Below the pieces are notes generated by a model. It made no database searches, was not told the DNA's origin, and worked only from the letters and a program-made list of their open reading frames with translations. Below, in pieces: positions 52,309 to 60,370 of a stretch of 64,000 nucleotides of DNA. A program made the translations under genes and the position numbers. How positions within the stretch are numbered: position 1 is the first letter of the stretch; every line of letters starts with the position of its first letter. Source of the DNA: Achromobacter sp. AONIH1 (GTDB lineage: Bacteria; Pseudomonadota; Gammaproteobacteria; Burkholderiales; Burkholderiaceae_B). The DNA is taken from contig NZ_CP026124.1 in assembly GCF_002902905.1 (NCBI RefSeq), positions 2,170,001 through 2,234,000 on the forward strand. The letters run 5' to 3'.

Positions 52309-53226
52309 ATGAGCACCACGTCCAACGAGAAATCGTATTTCGACCTCCACACCTCGGGCATCGGCTACATCCAGCGTGCCCGCGAGGTTCCCGTCCGGGG
52401 CGGCCGCCGTGCGCAGCCCTTCCTGGCATGCACCATCGCCGCACTGATCGGTTCCGCCAAGGACCCTAGCTACCGCTACTTCGACGTCAAGGTCTCGGGT
52501 GCCGAGGCCAAGAAACTGGTCGAGCGCTACATCGGCGTTGACGATCCCAAGCAGCGGCCGCTGGTGCGCTTCCGCCTCGGCGACCTCTGGGGCGATGCGT
52601 ACATCCGCGACAAGGGTGAGCACAAGGGCCAAGCCGCCGCGTCTCTGAAGGCGCGACTGCTGAAGGCCGAGCCGCTTGACCGGGCCGAACTGGCTTCGAT
52701 CAAGCAGCACGAGCTGATCACCCGCGGCATCGGCTACCTCAGCCGTCCGAAGGACGTCTCCCCCAAGGATGGCGATCCGTTCCTGTCGTGCTGCGTCGCG
52801 GCGCTGGCCGGACCTGTCGGTGAACCGGAATATCGGTACTTCGACACCATCGTCGCCACCCCTGAAGCCGAGCACCTGGTTCGCCGGTGCGTGCAGGCCA
52901 TCGAAGGGGACCGCAAGGTGTTGATCGCCTTCCGTCTGAACGACATGAAGATCGATCCGTACATCCGCACCAAGGGCGAGCGCGCCGGGGAACCGGGAGC
53001 GAGCCTGGAATCGACACTGGTCCACATCGGTCTCATCAAGATCGACGGCACCCAGGTCTATCCGACGAGCCAGGCGCAAGCCGAGGCGCCGCAAGCCGAG
53101 GACGCACCCGCGCCCGAAGCCGAGGTTGCCGCCGACACCGCTGCCGACCAGCCTGTCGAGCCCGCCGAGCGCGAGCCCGCAGGTGAGGTCGAAGAGCAGG
53201 AGCCGGCATTGGCTGCTTCGTTCTGA
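52309..53226 (+). CDS. STY4534-family ICE replication protein (DUF3577), internally duplicated
   Basis: A 305-residue protein made of two tandem DUF3577-like units: residues ~8-120 (TSGIGYIQRAREVPVRGG, YRYFDVKVSGAEAKKLVERY, AYIRDKGEHKG) and ~125-245 (TRGIGYLSRPKDVSPKDG, YRYFDTIVATPEAEHLVRRC, PYIRTKGERAG). A Glu/Ala/Pro tail follows. The family accompanies ICE replication genes; activity is unknown. GGAG precedes the start and leader D lies upstream. Confidence 0.85.
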   Translation: MSTTSNEKSYFDLHTSGIGYIQRAREVPVRGGRRAQPFLACTIAALIGSAKDPSYRYFDVKVSGAEAKKLVERYIGVDDPKQRPLVRFRLGDLWGDAYIRDKGEHKGQAAASLKARLLKAEPLDRAELASIKQHELITRGIGYLSRPKDVSPKDGDPFLSCCVAALAGPVGEPEYRYFDTIVATPEAEHLVRRCVQAIEGDRKVLIAFRLNDMKIDPYIRTKGERAGEPGASLESTLVHIGLIKIDGTQVYPTSQAQAEAPQAEDAPAPEAEVAADTAADQPVEPAEREPAGEVEEQEPALAASF

Positions 53227-53234
53227 TCAGGCAT

Positions 53235-53260
53235 GGCCCCTCACGGGGCCTTGCCTTTTT
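53235..53260 (+). terminator. Terminator-like hairpin between DUF3577 and DUF3275 genes
   Basis: GGCCCC/GGGGCC with a TCAC loop and TTTTT shortly after. It lies directly before AAGGAG of the next gene, so it may attenuate as well as terminate. Confidence 0.7.
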
Positions 53261-53283
53261 CCTATTCCCCAAGGAGAACCATC

Positions 53284-53973
53284 ATGGCAGTCACATCGGC
53301 GCCCGAGCAATCGGGTTCGCCCATCACCGTCCCAGGCCAACTCACGTTGCGCACGATCCGCGGAAGAAACGGCCCTTTCAACGTCGGCCGACTTGTCACC
53401 CCCATCGGCAAGTTCGCGGTGAAGGATGCGGAGCTGGAGCAGTACCCCGAAGGCAAGTACGACGGGGAGTTCGTCATCCGCTACATCTTCCCGAAGTCCT
53501 ATCCCGTCGGCGACGGCATGCGGTTCGAGATCCGTGCCAACCTGGACGGGATGACGCTCAACGGCATCGACAAACTGAGCCGTGACGAGGCACGCAGCTT
53601 CACCACCCAGGAAGTCGATCCGCTCGATGAAGAACTGGGCACGCAGCCTGCGGCAACGCCGACCAAGCCCGCCAAGGCATCCAGACCCGCCAAGCCCGCA
53701 TCCGTGCAGGCGTCCGCGGACCCGCTGATCGATACCACGCCTTTTGGTGTGGATGCCCCGCCGCCCGCTGCGGCTGCTGCCCTCGGCAGCACCGAAGATG
53801 GCGACGCCGCGCTATTCGGGCTGCTCTGGCCGCTGGGAGAGTCCGTGAAACTGGATTCGACCATCGACCGCCGCACCCTGCGCGCGCAGATCGCCCGCTT
53901 GGGTGAACTGGGCTACGCGCTGGACTTCAAGACGCAGGAGTGGAGCCGCCAGGCCGAACTGCAACCTGCGTGA
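53284..53973 (+). CDS. DUF3275-family ICE protein
   Basis: A 229-residue protein. The N-terminal ~100 residues (QLTLRTIRGRNGPFNVGRLV ... EFVIRYIFPKSYPVGDGMRF) form the conserved beta-rich DUF3275 domain; an Ala/Pro/Lys linker follows, and the C-terminus has a short helical domain. Function unknown. AAGGAGAACC precedes the start. Confidence 0.82.
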   Translation: MAVTSAPEQSGSPITVPGQLTLRTIRGRNGPFNVGRLVTPIGKFAVKDAELEQYPEGKYDGEFVIRYIFPKSYPVGDGMRFEIRANLDGMTLNGIDKLSRDEARSFTTQEVDPLDEELGTQPAATPTKPAKASRPAKPASVQASADPLIDTTPFGVDAPPPAAAAALGSTEDGDAALFGLLWPLGESVKLDSTIDRRTLRAQIARLGELGYALDFKTQEWSRQAELQPA

Positions 53974-54010
53974 TCGCAGACGCCGCATCCGCGGTGTTCT
54001 ACATCCACCC

Positions 54011-54045
54011 GCCGGGGTTCCTTCCCATGCGGGGGAGGCTCCGGC
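54011..54045 (+). promoter_or_regulatory. Private leader hairpin
   Basis: GCCGG/CCGGC closes an inner CCTTCCC/GGGGAGG stem; TTTCTTC and TGGAGG follow. Confidence 0.6.
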
Positions 54046-54066
54046 TTTCTTCTGGAGGTCTCCATC

Positions 54067-54390
54067 ATGTCCACCATCGCTTGCGATGCGCCTCATTCCA
54101 CGCTGGACGAACCCACGTGGCGCGCTGTCTGCAAGACGGCCGCCGAGCACGCCCAGCGTGGTTGCGGCCTGTCCTGGGATCACTGGGTCACGCTTTTCAG
54201 TTCGGAGATCGACGCGCAAGCCAGTCGGTTGCCGGAAAGCCAGCGGGCTCAGGCCCTGGAAATCGCGACCCAGGAATGGGACTACGCAACGCCTGCCGAA
54301 CGGCAGGAAACCCAGGAGTGGAACGCTGCAAACGGCTACTGCTCCCATGGCATCGAACTGGGCTACTGCCCAGCCGGTTGCGGTTCCTAG
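54067..54390 (+). CDS. Hypothetical small ICE protein
   Basis: A 107-residue protein starting MSTIACDAPHSTLDEPTWRA with five cysteines, three of them near the C-terminus (NGYCSHGIELGYCPAGCGS), which could bind a metal. Function unknown. CTGGAGG precedes the start. Confidence 0.72.
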   Translation: MSTIACDAPHSTLDEPTWRAVCKTAAEHAQRGCGLSWDHWVTLFSSEIDAQASRLPESQRAQALEIATQEWDYATPAERQETQEWNAANGYCSHGIELGYCPAGCGS

Positions 54391-54437
54391 CCCGCACCGG
54401 ACTCCATCGCCGCACGCGCGGCATTCCATCACCCGCT

Positions 54438-54451
54438 GGGGGCTCGCCCCC
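54438..54451 (+). promoter_or_regulatory. Private leader hairpin
   Basis: GGGGGC/GCCCCC around TC, followed by a second possible GGAGGCCTCC stem and then TTTAGGAGG. Confidence 0.6.
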
Positions 54452-54490
54452 ACGGGGAGGCCTCCGGCTCGATTCTTTAGGAGGCCTTTC

Positions 54491-54898
54491 ATGGGCTGGT
54501 ATTTCTCCCCCCAATCGCGGTCTGAACTGATCGCGGAACTGATCGCACCGCAGGAGACCGAGCGCGCCAGCGTCAAGGTCATCGCCCACGCGCTGCGCGG
54601 CAACGTCCTCTGGTCCGTCGCGGAAGTGACGGCCAAGGTCGAAGGCGTGCATCGTCATCTGGCGCCGGGTCAATCCCTGCGCTACATCCGTTGCGATCTG
54701 CTCGAACGCAGCGGCGGCCAGTGGGGCTACAAGCCGCTGGACGAGTCCATGCACCCGTACTACTACTCGTGCCCGCTGTCCTATCTGGACCTCGCACCAG
54801 AGCAGTCCGCCGACTGGCGTGCAGGCGTTCGCGCCTACCACGCGCGGCGGCGCACACCCACGGCACCTGCGGCACCCACCGCAGCGCTGATGGCCTGA
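54491..54898 (+). CDS. Hypothetical ICE protein
   Basis: A 135-residue protein starting MGWYFSPQSRSELIAELIAP; MHPYYYSCPLSYLDLAPEQS is aromatic-rich. It belongs to a family frequent on these elements but its function is unknown. TTTAGGAGG precedes the start. The next gene follows after 16 bases without a hairpin. Confidence 0.75.
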   Translation: MGWYFSPQSRSELIAELIAPQETERASVKVIAHALRGNVLWSVAEVTAKVEGVHRHLAPGQSLRYIRCDLLERSGGQWGYKPLDESMHPYYYSCPLSYLDLAPEQSADWRAGVRAYHARRRTPTAPAAPTAALMA

Positions 54899-54914
54899 GC
54901 CAGGAGGAACCGAC

Positions 54915-55175
54915 ATGGATTCGATCCTGGCTGCGCTCCCGCCCTCGCTGCTGAAGCTCGTTGAAGGGAGTTTGTCCAACGACGAAGTTTCGTCCGACGA
55001 GGAAATGCTGGAGTACTTCATCAGCAACGGCCTCACCGAGGAACAGGCACGGCAGGCACTGACCTACCGCGACCAGTACCTCAACAACATCTACCTGGAG
55101 GGCTTCACGCCAATCACTTCGGTAGATGAGGCGCTGCACTTCAACCCGCACACCCGGCAGTTCGAGCCGGACTGA
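54915..55175 (+). CDS. Hypothetical small ICE protein
   Basis: An 86-residue acidic protein (MDSILAALPPSLLKLVEGSL ... MLEYFISNGLTEEQARQALT). Function unknown. CAGGAGG precedes the start and the 16-base gap to the previous gene suggests coupled translation. Confidence 0.72.
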   Translation: MDSILAALPPSLLKLVEGSLSNDEVSSDEEMLEYFISNGLTEEQARQALTYRDQYLNNIYLEGFTPITSVDEALHFNPHTRQFEPD

Positions 55176-55193
55176 GCGGCTTTCTTCCACCCC

Positions 55194-55214
55194 CTGGGGC
55201 AGTACTTGCCCCAG
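55194..55214 (+). promoter_or_regulatory. Private leader hairpin
   Basis: CTGGGGCA/TGCCCCAG around a five-base loop, 37 bases before the next start. Confidence 0.65.
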
Positions 55215-55251
55215 CGGGCGGTGCTGTTCCCGCTCTTCCGAGGACACCACC

Positions 55252-55902
55252 ATGCCCGCAAACACTTCTTCCACCACGCTGTATCACATCGACGAATGCT
55301 CCGACGTGATGGCCGACGCTTGCGTCGGCGATGACCAGGGCAATCTGATCTTCCTGTCGATCTGGGCGCGCGACACCGCCGTCCAGCAGTTCCTCGCTCG
55401 CCTGACCCTCGGGCGCGACGAACAGGGACTGGACCAGTTCCACGTCATCACCGACCAGGGCGGCAGCGTCCCGGTGTTCGTCAGCAACGTCGATCGTCTG
55501 GAAAAGCGCATGACCCGCGCCTACCGGCGGACGCTGTTCGGTTCGCTGTCCAACGTGTGGCTGTTCGACCGCCGCTGCGTCAAGCCCGACAAGGCCAACG
55601 CCAGCGCACTGGCATTGCTACCCAAGGGCAGCGCCCATCGGCTTGACCGCCTGTGGATGCTGGTACGGGACACCTGCCCACTTCCGCTGCTCGACCACTG
55701 GCGCGAACCCGTGCTGGAACTGCTGCAGACCCGCGAGATGCTGGCTCGCCTTCCGTTCGCCCTCGGGCCGCTGGAAGGCCATCGGCTCGCCATCGACGTG
55801 CCGGCGCTGACCCTGGCGCTGGGCTCCTTGATCCGCAGTGACGTGCTCACCGCCTATCCGTATCCGGCCAAGATTTGGACGCCGGAAGCGGTAGCGGCTT
55901 GA
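55252..55902 (+). CDS. Hypothetical ICE protein
   Basis: A 216-residue protein starting MPANTSSTTLYHIDECSDVM, with DQFHVITDQGGSVPVFVSNV and a helical C-terminal half (LDRLWMLVRDTCPLPLLDHW). Function unknown. GAGGAC precedes the start. Confidence 0.75.
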   Translation: MPANTSSTTLYHIDECSDVMADACVGDDQGNLIFLSIWARDTAVQQFLARLTLGRDEQGLDQFHVITDQGGSVPVFVSNVDRLEKRMTRAYRRTLFGSLSNVWLFDRRCVKPDKANASALALLPKGSAHRLDRLWMLVRDTCPLPLLDHWREPVLELLQTREMLARLPFALGPLEGHRLAIDVPALTLALGSLIRSDVLTAYPYPAKIWTPEAVAA

Positions 55903-55914
55903 CCCACCCGCGAG

Positions 55915-55932
55915 AGCACGCCAAGGCGTGCT
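55915..55932 (+). promoter_or_regulatory. Private leader hairpin
   Basis: AGCACGCC/GGCGTGCT around AA, 34 bases before the methyltransferase-like start; the T-poor sequence afterwards makes a full terminator unlikely. Confidence 0.6.
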
Positions 55933-55966
55933 TTCGCACTTTATCCCCGCCAACCAGGAGACTTCC

Positions 55967-57076
55967 ATGGCCCTCATGTTCCCGCGGCTCGCCCGCAATT
56001 TCGCCAAGAACGGGTATTACCCGACCGACGAACCCACGCTCGAAAGAGCCCTCAACGCACTGATGCCCAGCGATGGCCCGATGTGCATCCTCGATCCCTG
56101 CGCCGGCGAAGGCGTGGCGATCACCGAAGCCGCTCATGCCCTCGGGCGCGAGCAGGCCAAGGCGTTCGCCGTCGAGTTCGATGCGGAACGGGCACGCCAT
56201 GCCCGCGGCCTAGTCGATCACTGCCTGCACGCGGACCTCATGGACACGATGATCTCCAAGCAGTCGTTCGGGCTGCTCTGGCTCAACCCGCCGTATGGCG
56301 ATCTGTCCAAGGACGTCAACGGCAACATCGGCTATCAAGGCCAAGGCCGCGCCCGCTTCGAGAAGCTGTTCTATCAGCGCAGCCTGTCGCTGTTGCAGTA
56401 CGGCGGTGTGCTGGTCTTCATCGTCCCCAGCTATGTGCTCGACGCGGAACTGGTCGGCTGGCTGACGCGCCACTACACGGACCTGCGGATCTACCGAGCG
56501 GTGGAGACGCAGTTCAAGCAGGTGGTGATCTTCGGCCGCAGGGTGCGTCAGCGCGAGCTGGCACCCGATGGTCTCAAGGCCGTGCGCAATCTGCTGCTGC
56601 AGGTCGGGCTTGGTGAAGTCGAAGCCGAGGAGCTGCCGAGCGAATGGCCGTTCCTGCCGTACATCGTCCCCGCCAGTCCGGCCGAGCCGGAGCACTTCTT
56701 CCGCGTGACGATGGAGCCGGAGCAGTTCGCCGATGAAGTCGGCCGGCTGCAAGGCCTCTGGCCGTCGCAGGACACGTACCTGGGGGCCGCGCAGCAGCCG
56801 CTGCGTCCACCGGCGCGTGCCTTGTCCCACTGGCATCTCGCCCTGGCCCTGGCCGCGGGCGCGATCTCGGGGGTTGTGCGCTCCAAGACGGGGCGCGTGC
56901 TCGTCGTCAAAGGTGACACCCACAAGGACAAGACGCTCCAGCGGGAATTCACCGAACGCGAAGACGGCTCCATCGCCGAGACCCGCATCCTCACCGACAA
57001 GTTCGTGCCCGTCATCCGCGCGTGGGACATGACGCCCGGCTCCGCTACACGGGGCGAGGTCCTGACCATCCGTTAA
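55967..57076 (+). CDS. N6-type DNA methyltransferase-like protein (DUF6094)
   Basis: A 369-residue protein with an AdoMet-binding motif CILDPCAGEGVAITEAA (residues ~40-56) and the catalytic NPPY at ~107-110 (LLWLNPPYGDLSKD), the hallmark of amino-methyltransferases. No target-recognition domain is obvious. The C-terminal ~100 residues are specific to ICE homologues. CAGGAG precedes the start. It may modify ICE DNA together with the C5 methylase. Confidence 0.85.
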   Translation: MALMFPRLARNFAKNGYYPTDEPTLERALNALMPSDGPMCILDPCAGEGVAITEAAHALGREQAKAFAVEFDAERARHARGLVDHCLHADLMDTMISKQSFGLLWLNPPYGDLSKDVNGNIGYQGQGRARFEKLFYQRSLSLLQYGGVLVFIVPSYVLDAELVGWLTRHYTDLRIYRAVETQFKQVVIFGRRVRQRELAPDGLKAVRNLLLQVGLGEVEAEELPSEWPFLPYIVPASPAEPEHFFRVTMEPEQFADEVGRLQGLWPSQDTYLGAAQQPLRPPARALSHWHLALALAAGAISGVVRSKTGRVLVVKGDTHKDKTLQREFTEREDGSIAETRILTDKFVPVIRAWDMTPGSATRGEVLTIR

Positions 57077-57127
57077 TCCATCGGACGCGCTGCCGTCCTG
57101 CTGTACCACCTCGAAGGAGAAACACCC

Positions 57128-57448
57128 ATGTTCTCAAGCCTGTTCAAGCGGCCCGCGCCGCAGAAGCAACCGTTGTTCGCACCAGGTACGTTGCAGTTGA
57201 GCGAGAAGGTGCATTGGCTGGCCCGCAAAGGCCTGATCGACCCCTTGGCTCTTGTCCAGCGCCATGTGCGCGGTGACTGGGGCGAGACCGATGAGGCCTC
57301 CCGTCAAGCCAACGATGTCGCAATCCGTGGGGACGATCCGATGATCTCCCACTTCAGGATCACGCCCGAACTGGTGTTGATCGTCAAAACCAGCGAGGAC
57401 CACCAGACCACGGTGATCCAGCTTCCCGAAGAGCGGGACATGATCTGA
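57128..57448 (+). CDS. Hypothetical small ICE protein, paralogue 1
   Basis: A 106-residue protein starting MFSSLFKRPAPQKQPLFAPG. RKGLIDPLALVQRHVRGDWG and the C-terminal TTVIQLPEERD closely resemble the next gene's product, so the two are tandem paralogues. Function unknown. GAAGGAG precedes the start. Confidence 0.72.
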   Translation: MFSSLFKRPAPQKQPLFAPGTLQLSEKVHWLARKGLIDPLALVQRHVRGDWGETDEASRQANDVAIRGDDPMISHFRITPELVLIVKTSEDHQTTVIQLPEERDMI

Positions 57449-57479
57449 CAGCACCATCGTCGCGTTCATCCACCTGCCG

Positions 57480-57513
57480 GAGCCACTTCACTCCGCCAGG
57501 GGTGTCGTGGCTC
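57480..57513 (+). promoter_or_regulatory. Private leader hairpin
   Basis: GAGCCAC/GTGGCTC with a 20-base loop, followed by AAGGAGG of the next gene. Confidence 0.55.
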
Positions 57514-57536
57514 AATGACTCATCAAGGAGGAGCCC

Positions 57537-57842
57537 ATGGCATCACATCGCATTGAAACCTACTGCCACAGGCTGGCGTTTCCAATCGGTGCGCTCATCT
57601 TCAGCAGAGGCATCGATCGCCTGGTCCGCACGGGTCGCCTCGATCCGATCCCGTACTTCAGGCGCCACACCCGTGGCGACTGGGGCGACGTCAACCTCCA
57701 GCAATGGCAGGCCAACAGCACTGCACTGCAATCAGGTGCATCGCTGGAATCCCGCTACGTGATCCATTCGGGGCTGGCCATCCGCATCGTCACCGATGCG
57801 CAGCGCAGCGCCACTGTCATCGTGCTGCCGTCCGAAGACTGA
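57537..57842 (+). CDS. Hypothetical small ICE protein, paralogue 2
   Basis: A 101-residue protein. RTGRLDPIPYFRRHTRGDWG and ATVIVLPSED correspond to the same segments of the upstream protein; the shared core is L-x-D-P ... R-H-x-R-G-D-W-G. Unlike paralogue 1 it has a Cys/His pair near the N-terminus. Function unknown. Confidence 0.72.
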   Translation: MASHRIETYCHRLAFPIGALIFSRGIDRLVRTGRLDPIPYFRRHTRGDWGDVNLQQWQANSTALQSGASLESRYVIHSGLAIRIVTDAQRSATVIVLPSED

Positions 57843-57917
57843 GCACGATTCACCAGCAGGCCACCACGGCCGGCAACTTCGACCACCTCGGCCAAGCGCC
57901 GATTTCCTTCCCACTGC

Positions 57918-57956
57918 GGGGCATGCCATTGCCCCGCTGGGGGTGGTGCATGCCCC
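57918..57956 (+). promoter_or_regulatory. Private leader hairpin before the helicase gene
   Basis: GGGGCATGC/GCATGCCCC pair perfectly, with an inner GCCCC/GGGGG stem; ATTTTTCATT and TGGAG follow. Confidence 0.7.
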
Positions 57957-57977
57957 ATTTTTCATTGGAGCATCACC

Positions 57978-60257
57978 ATGTCCCTCGATCTCGAAACCAC
58001 TGCCGCTGAAGCCGCGCCCGTACAGGGCGAACTGCTCGATGCGGAATCTTCCCCTCTGACCCTGAGCCTTCAGGATTTCGTCGGCGAGTTCGGCGACGAA
58101 CTGCTCGACGCCCTCAATAGCGCGAACCCGCCGGTCTATAACGGCCAGCCGCAGGCGCACCGGCAACTCGTCGTCGCCAGCCTCAAGCGCAAGCTGTTCC
58201 CGGCCCAGGCCGAAGTCGTCCACGCCGCCGCCGAGCTGCTGATCGACCGTGGCGAACGCGCCGCGATCATCAATGGCGAAATGGGCTGCGGCAAGACGAC
58301 CGTCGGCATCGCCACGGCCGCCATGCTCAACGCCGAAGGCTACCGCCGCACCCTGGTTCTTTCGCCGCCGCACCTTGTTTACAAGTGGCGGCGCGAGATC
58401 CAGGAGACGGTGGCAGGCGCCAAGGTGTGGGTGCTCAACGGGCCGGACACGCTCGTCAAGCTCATCAAGCTGCGCGAGCAGTTGAATGTCCAGCCCACGG
58501 GCCAGGAGTTCTTTGTCCTGGGCCGGGTCAGGATGCGGATGGGGTTCCACTGGAAGCCTGTCTTCACCCAGCGGCGTACCCGCCATGGCAACGTGGCGGC
58601 GTGCCCGGACTGCGGCACGGTCATCACCGACCTCGACGGCGAGCCGGTCAACCCGGTCGCGCTCCAAGCCGAGGAATACCGCAGGAAGTGCAGCCATTGC
58701 GCCGCGCCCCTGTGGACGCTGATCCGCCCGCGCAGCCTGTCCGGCAGCGACCAGTCCTCGGCCGTGCTGAAAGCCCTCAAGCGTATCCCGACCATCGGGG
58801 AAGTCACCGCGCAGAAGCTGATGCAGAAGTTCGGCGACGGGTTCCTGGCGTCGATGCTGGGCGACAACATCCACGAGTTCATCAACCTCATGGACGGCAA
58901 CGGCGAGCTGGTGTTTTCCGACCGCCAGGCGCATCGCATGGAAAGAGCGATGGCGAACATGGAGTTCGGCTTCGGCGAAGGCGGCTACCAGCCGTCCGAG
59001 TTCATCAAGCGCTACCTGCCGCAAGGCACGTTCGACCTGTGCATCGCGGACGAGGCACACGAGTACAAGAACGGTGGCAGTGCCCAGGGCCAGGCTATGG
59101 GCGTGCTGGCGGCGAAGGCTCGCAAGACCTTGCTGCTGACCGGCACGCTGATGGGCGGCTACGGAGACGACCTGTTCTACCTGCTGTTCCGAGCCCTGCC
59201 TGGGCGGATGATCGAAGACGGCTACCGCCCGACCACGAGTGGGAGCATGACCTCGGCGGCCATGGCGTTCATGAGGGACCACGGGGTCCTCAAGGACATC
59301 TACTCCGAAAGCACCGGCACGGCGCACAAGACGGCCAGGGGCACCAAGGTATCGGTGCGCACGGTCAAGGCTCCCGGCTTCGGGCCGAAGGGGGTCTTGC
59401 GGTGCATCCTGCCGTTCACGATCTTCCTCAAGCTCAAGGACATCGGCGGCAACGTCCTGCCGCCGTATGACGAGGAGTTCCGTGAAGTCGCAATGGACAC
59501 GGCGCAAGCCGCGGCCTACCGTGACCTGGCGGGTCGGCTGACCGCGGAGCTGAAACAGGCTCTGGCGCGACGCGATACGACGCTGCTGGGTGTGGTGCTC
59601 AACGTGCTGCTGGCCTGGCCGGACTGCTGCTTCCGGTCGGAAACCGTGGTGCATCCGCGCACGCGCAACACCTTAGCGTTCGTCCCGGCTCAGTTCAACG
59701 AGTTCGAGGTGACGCCGAAAGAGCGCGAGCTGATCGACATCTGCAAAGAGGAGAAGGCGCAGGGCCGCAAGGTTCTGGCCTACACGGTCTATACCGGCAC
59801 GCGCGACACCACGTCGCGCTTGAAGGTATTGCTGGAGCAAGAAGGTTTTCGGGTGGCGGTGCTGCGCGCGAGCGTGGACGCCAGCCGCCGCGAGGACTGG
59901 ATCGCCGAGCAACTGGACCGTGGCATCGACGTGCTCATCACCAACCCCGAGCTGGTCAAGACGGGCTTGGACCTGTTGGACTTCCCGACGATCGTTTTCA
60001 TGCAGTCGGGCTACAACGTGTACTCGCTCCAGCAGGCGGCACGCCGCTCCTGGCGCATCGGACAGAAGCAGCCGGTGCGCGTGATCTACCTCGGCTACGC
60101 CGGTTCCTCGCAGATGACCTGCCTGGAGCTGATGGCCAAGAAGATCATGGTTTCGCAGTCCACCTCGGGCGACGTGCCCGAATCGGGCCTGGATGTGCTC
60201 AACCAAGACGGTGATTCCGTCGAGGTCGCACTGGCCCGGCAACTGGTCGCCGCCTGA
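57978..60257 (+). CDS. SNF2-like DEAD/DEAH-box helicase with zinc-ribbon insert
   Basis: A 759-residue helicase. Walker A is INGEMGCGKTTVG (residues ~98-110), DEAH at 358-361 (IADEAHEYKNGG), motif III LTGTLMGG and motifs V-VI NPELVKTGLDL and QAARRSWRIGQKQPVRV, a SNF2-type ending. Inserted between motifs I and II are a zinc ribbon (Cys209, 212, 239, 241) and a helix-hairpin-helix-like RIPTIGEVTAQKLMQKF. Its role in ICE biology is unknown; replication restart or remodelling of host factors are possibilities. Confidence 0.88.
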   Translation: MSLDLETTAAEAAPVQGELLDAESSPLTLSLQDFVGEFGDELLDALNSANPPVYNGQPQAHRQLVVASLKRKLFPAQAEVVHAAAELLIDRGERAAIINGEMGCGKTTVGIATAAMLNAEGYRRTLVLSPPHLVYKWRREIQETVAGAKVWVLNGPDTLVKLIKLREQLNVQPTGQEFFVLGRVRMRMGFHWKPVFTQRRTRHGNVAACPDCGTVITDLDGEPVNPVALQAEEYRRKCSHCAAPLWTLIRPRSLSGSDQSSAVLKALKRIPTIGEVTAQKLMQKFGDGFLASMLGDNIHEFINLMDGNGELVFSDRQAHRMERAMANMEFGFGEGGYQPSEFIKRYLPQGTFDLCIADEAHEYKNGGSAQGQAMGVLAAKARKTLLLTGTLMGGYGDDLFYLLFRALPGRMIEDGYRPTTSGSMTSAAMAFMRDHGVLKDIYSESTGTAHKTARGTKVSVRTVKAPGFGPKGVLRCILPFTIFLKLKDIGGNVLPPYDEEFREVAMDTAQAAAYRDLAGRLTAELKQALARRDTTLLGVVLNVLLAWPDCCFRSETVVHPRTRNTLAFVPAQFNEFEVTPKERELIDICKEEKAQGRKVLAYTVYTGTRDTTSRLKVLLEQEGFRVAVLRASVDASRREDWIAEQLDRGIDVLITNPELVKTGLDLLDFPTIVFMQSGYNVYSLQQAARRSWRIGQKQPVRVIYLGYAGSSQMTCLELMAKKIMVSQSTSGDVPESGLDVLNQDGDSVEVALARQLVAA

Positions 60258-60309
60258 TCCCCACGCCAACGCCGGCCTCGCGCCGCCGGCTTTCCATTGT
60301 TCCCACCTT

Positions 60310-60344
60310 GCAGCCACGCCCACGGTCTCCGTGGACGTGGCTGC
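60310..60344 (+). promoter_or_regulatory. Private leader hairpin
   Basis: GCAGCCACG/CGTGGCTGC extended by CCACG/CCGTGG; GCATTTTTCATT and AAGGAG follow. Confidence 0.7.
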
Positions 60345-60370
60345 GCATTTTTCATTCCAAGGAGATTTCC

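Noticed and set aside
40575..60257. Restriction-modification or BREX/DISARM system
   Set aside because: Two methylase-type genes and a helicase are present, but no nuclease, DUF1998, PglZ or PLD gene accompanies them.
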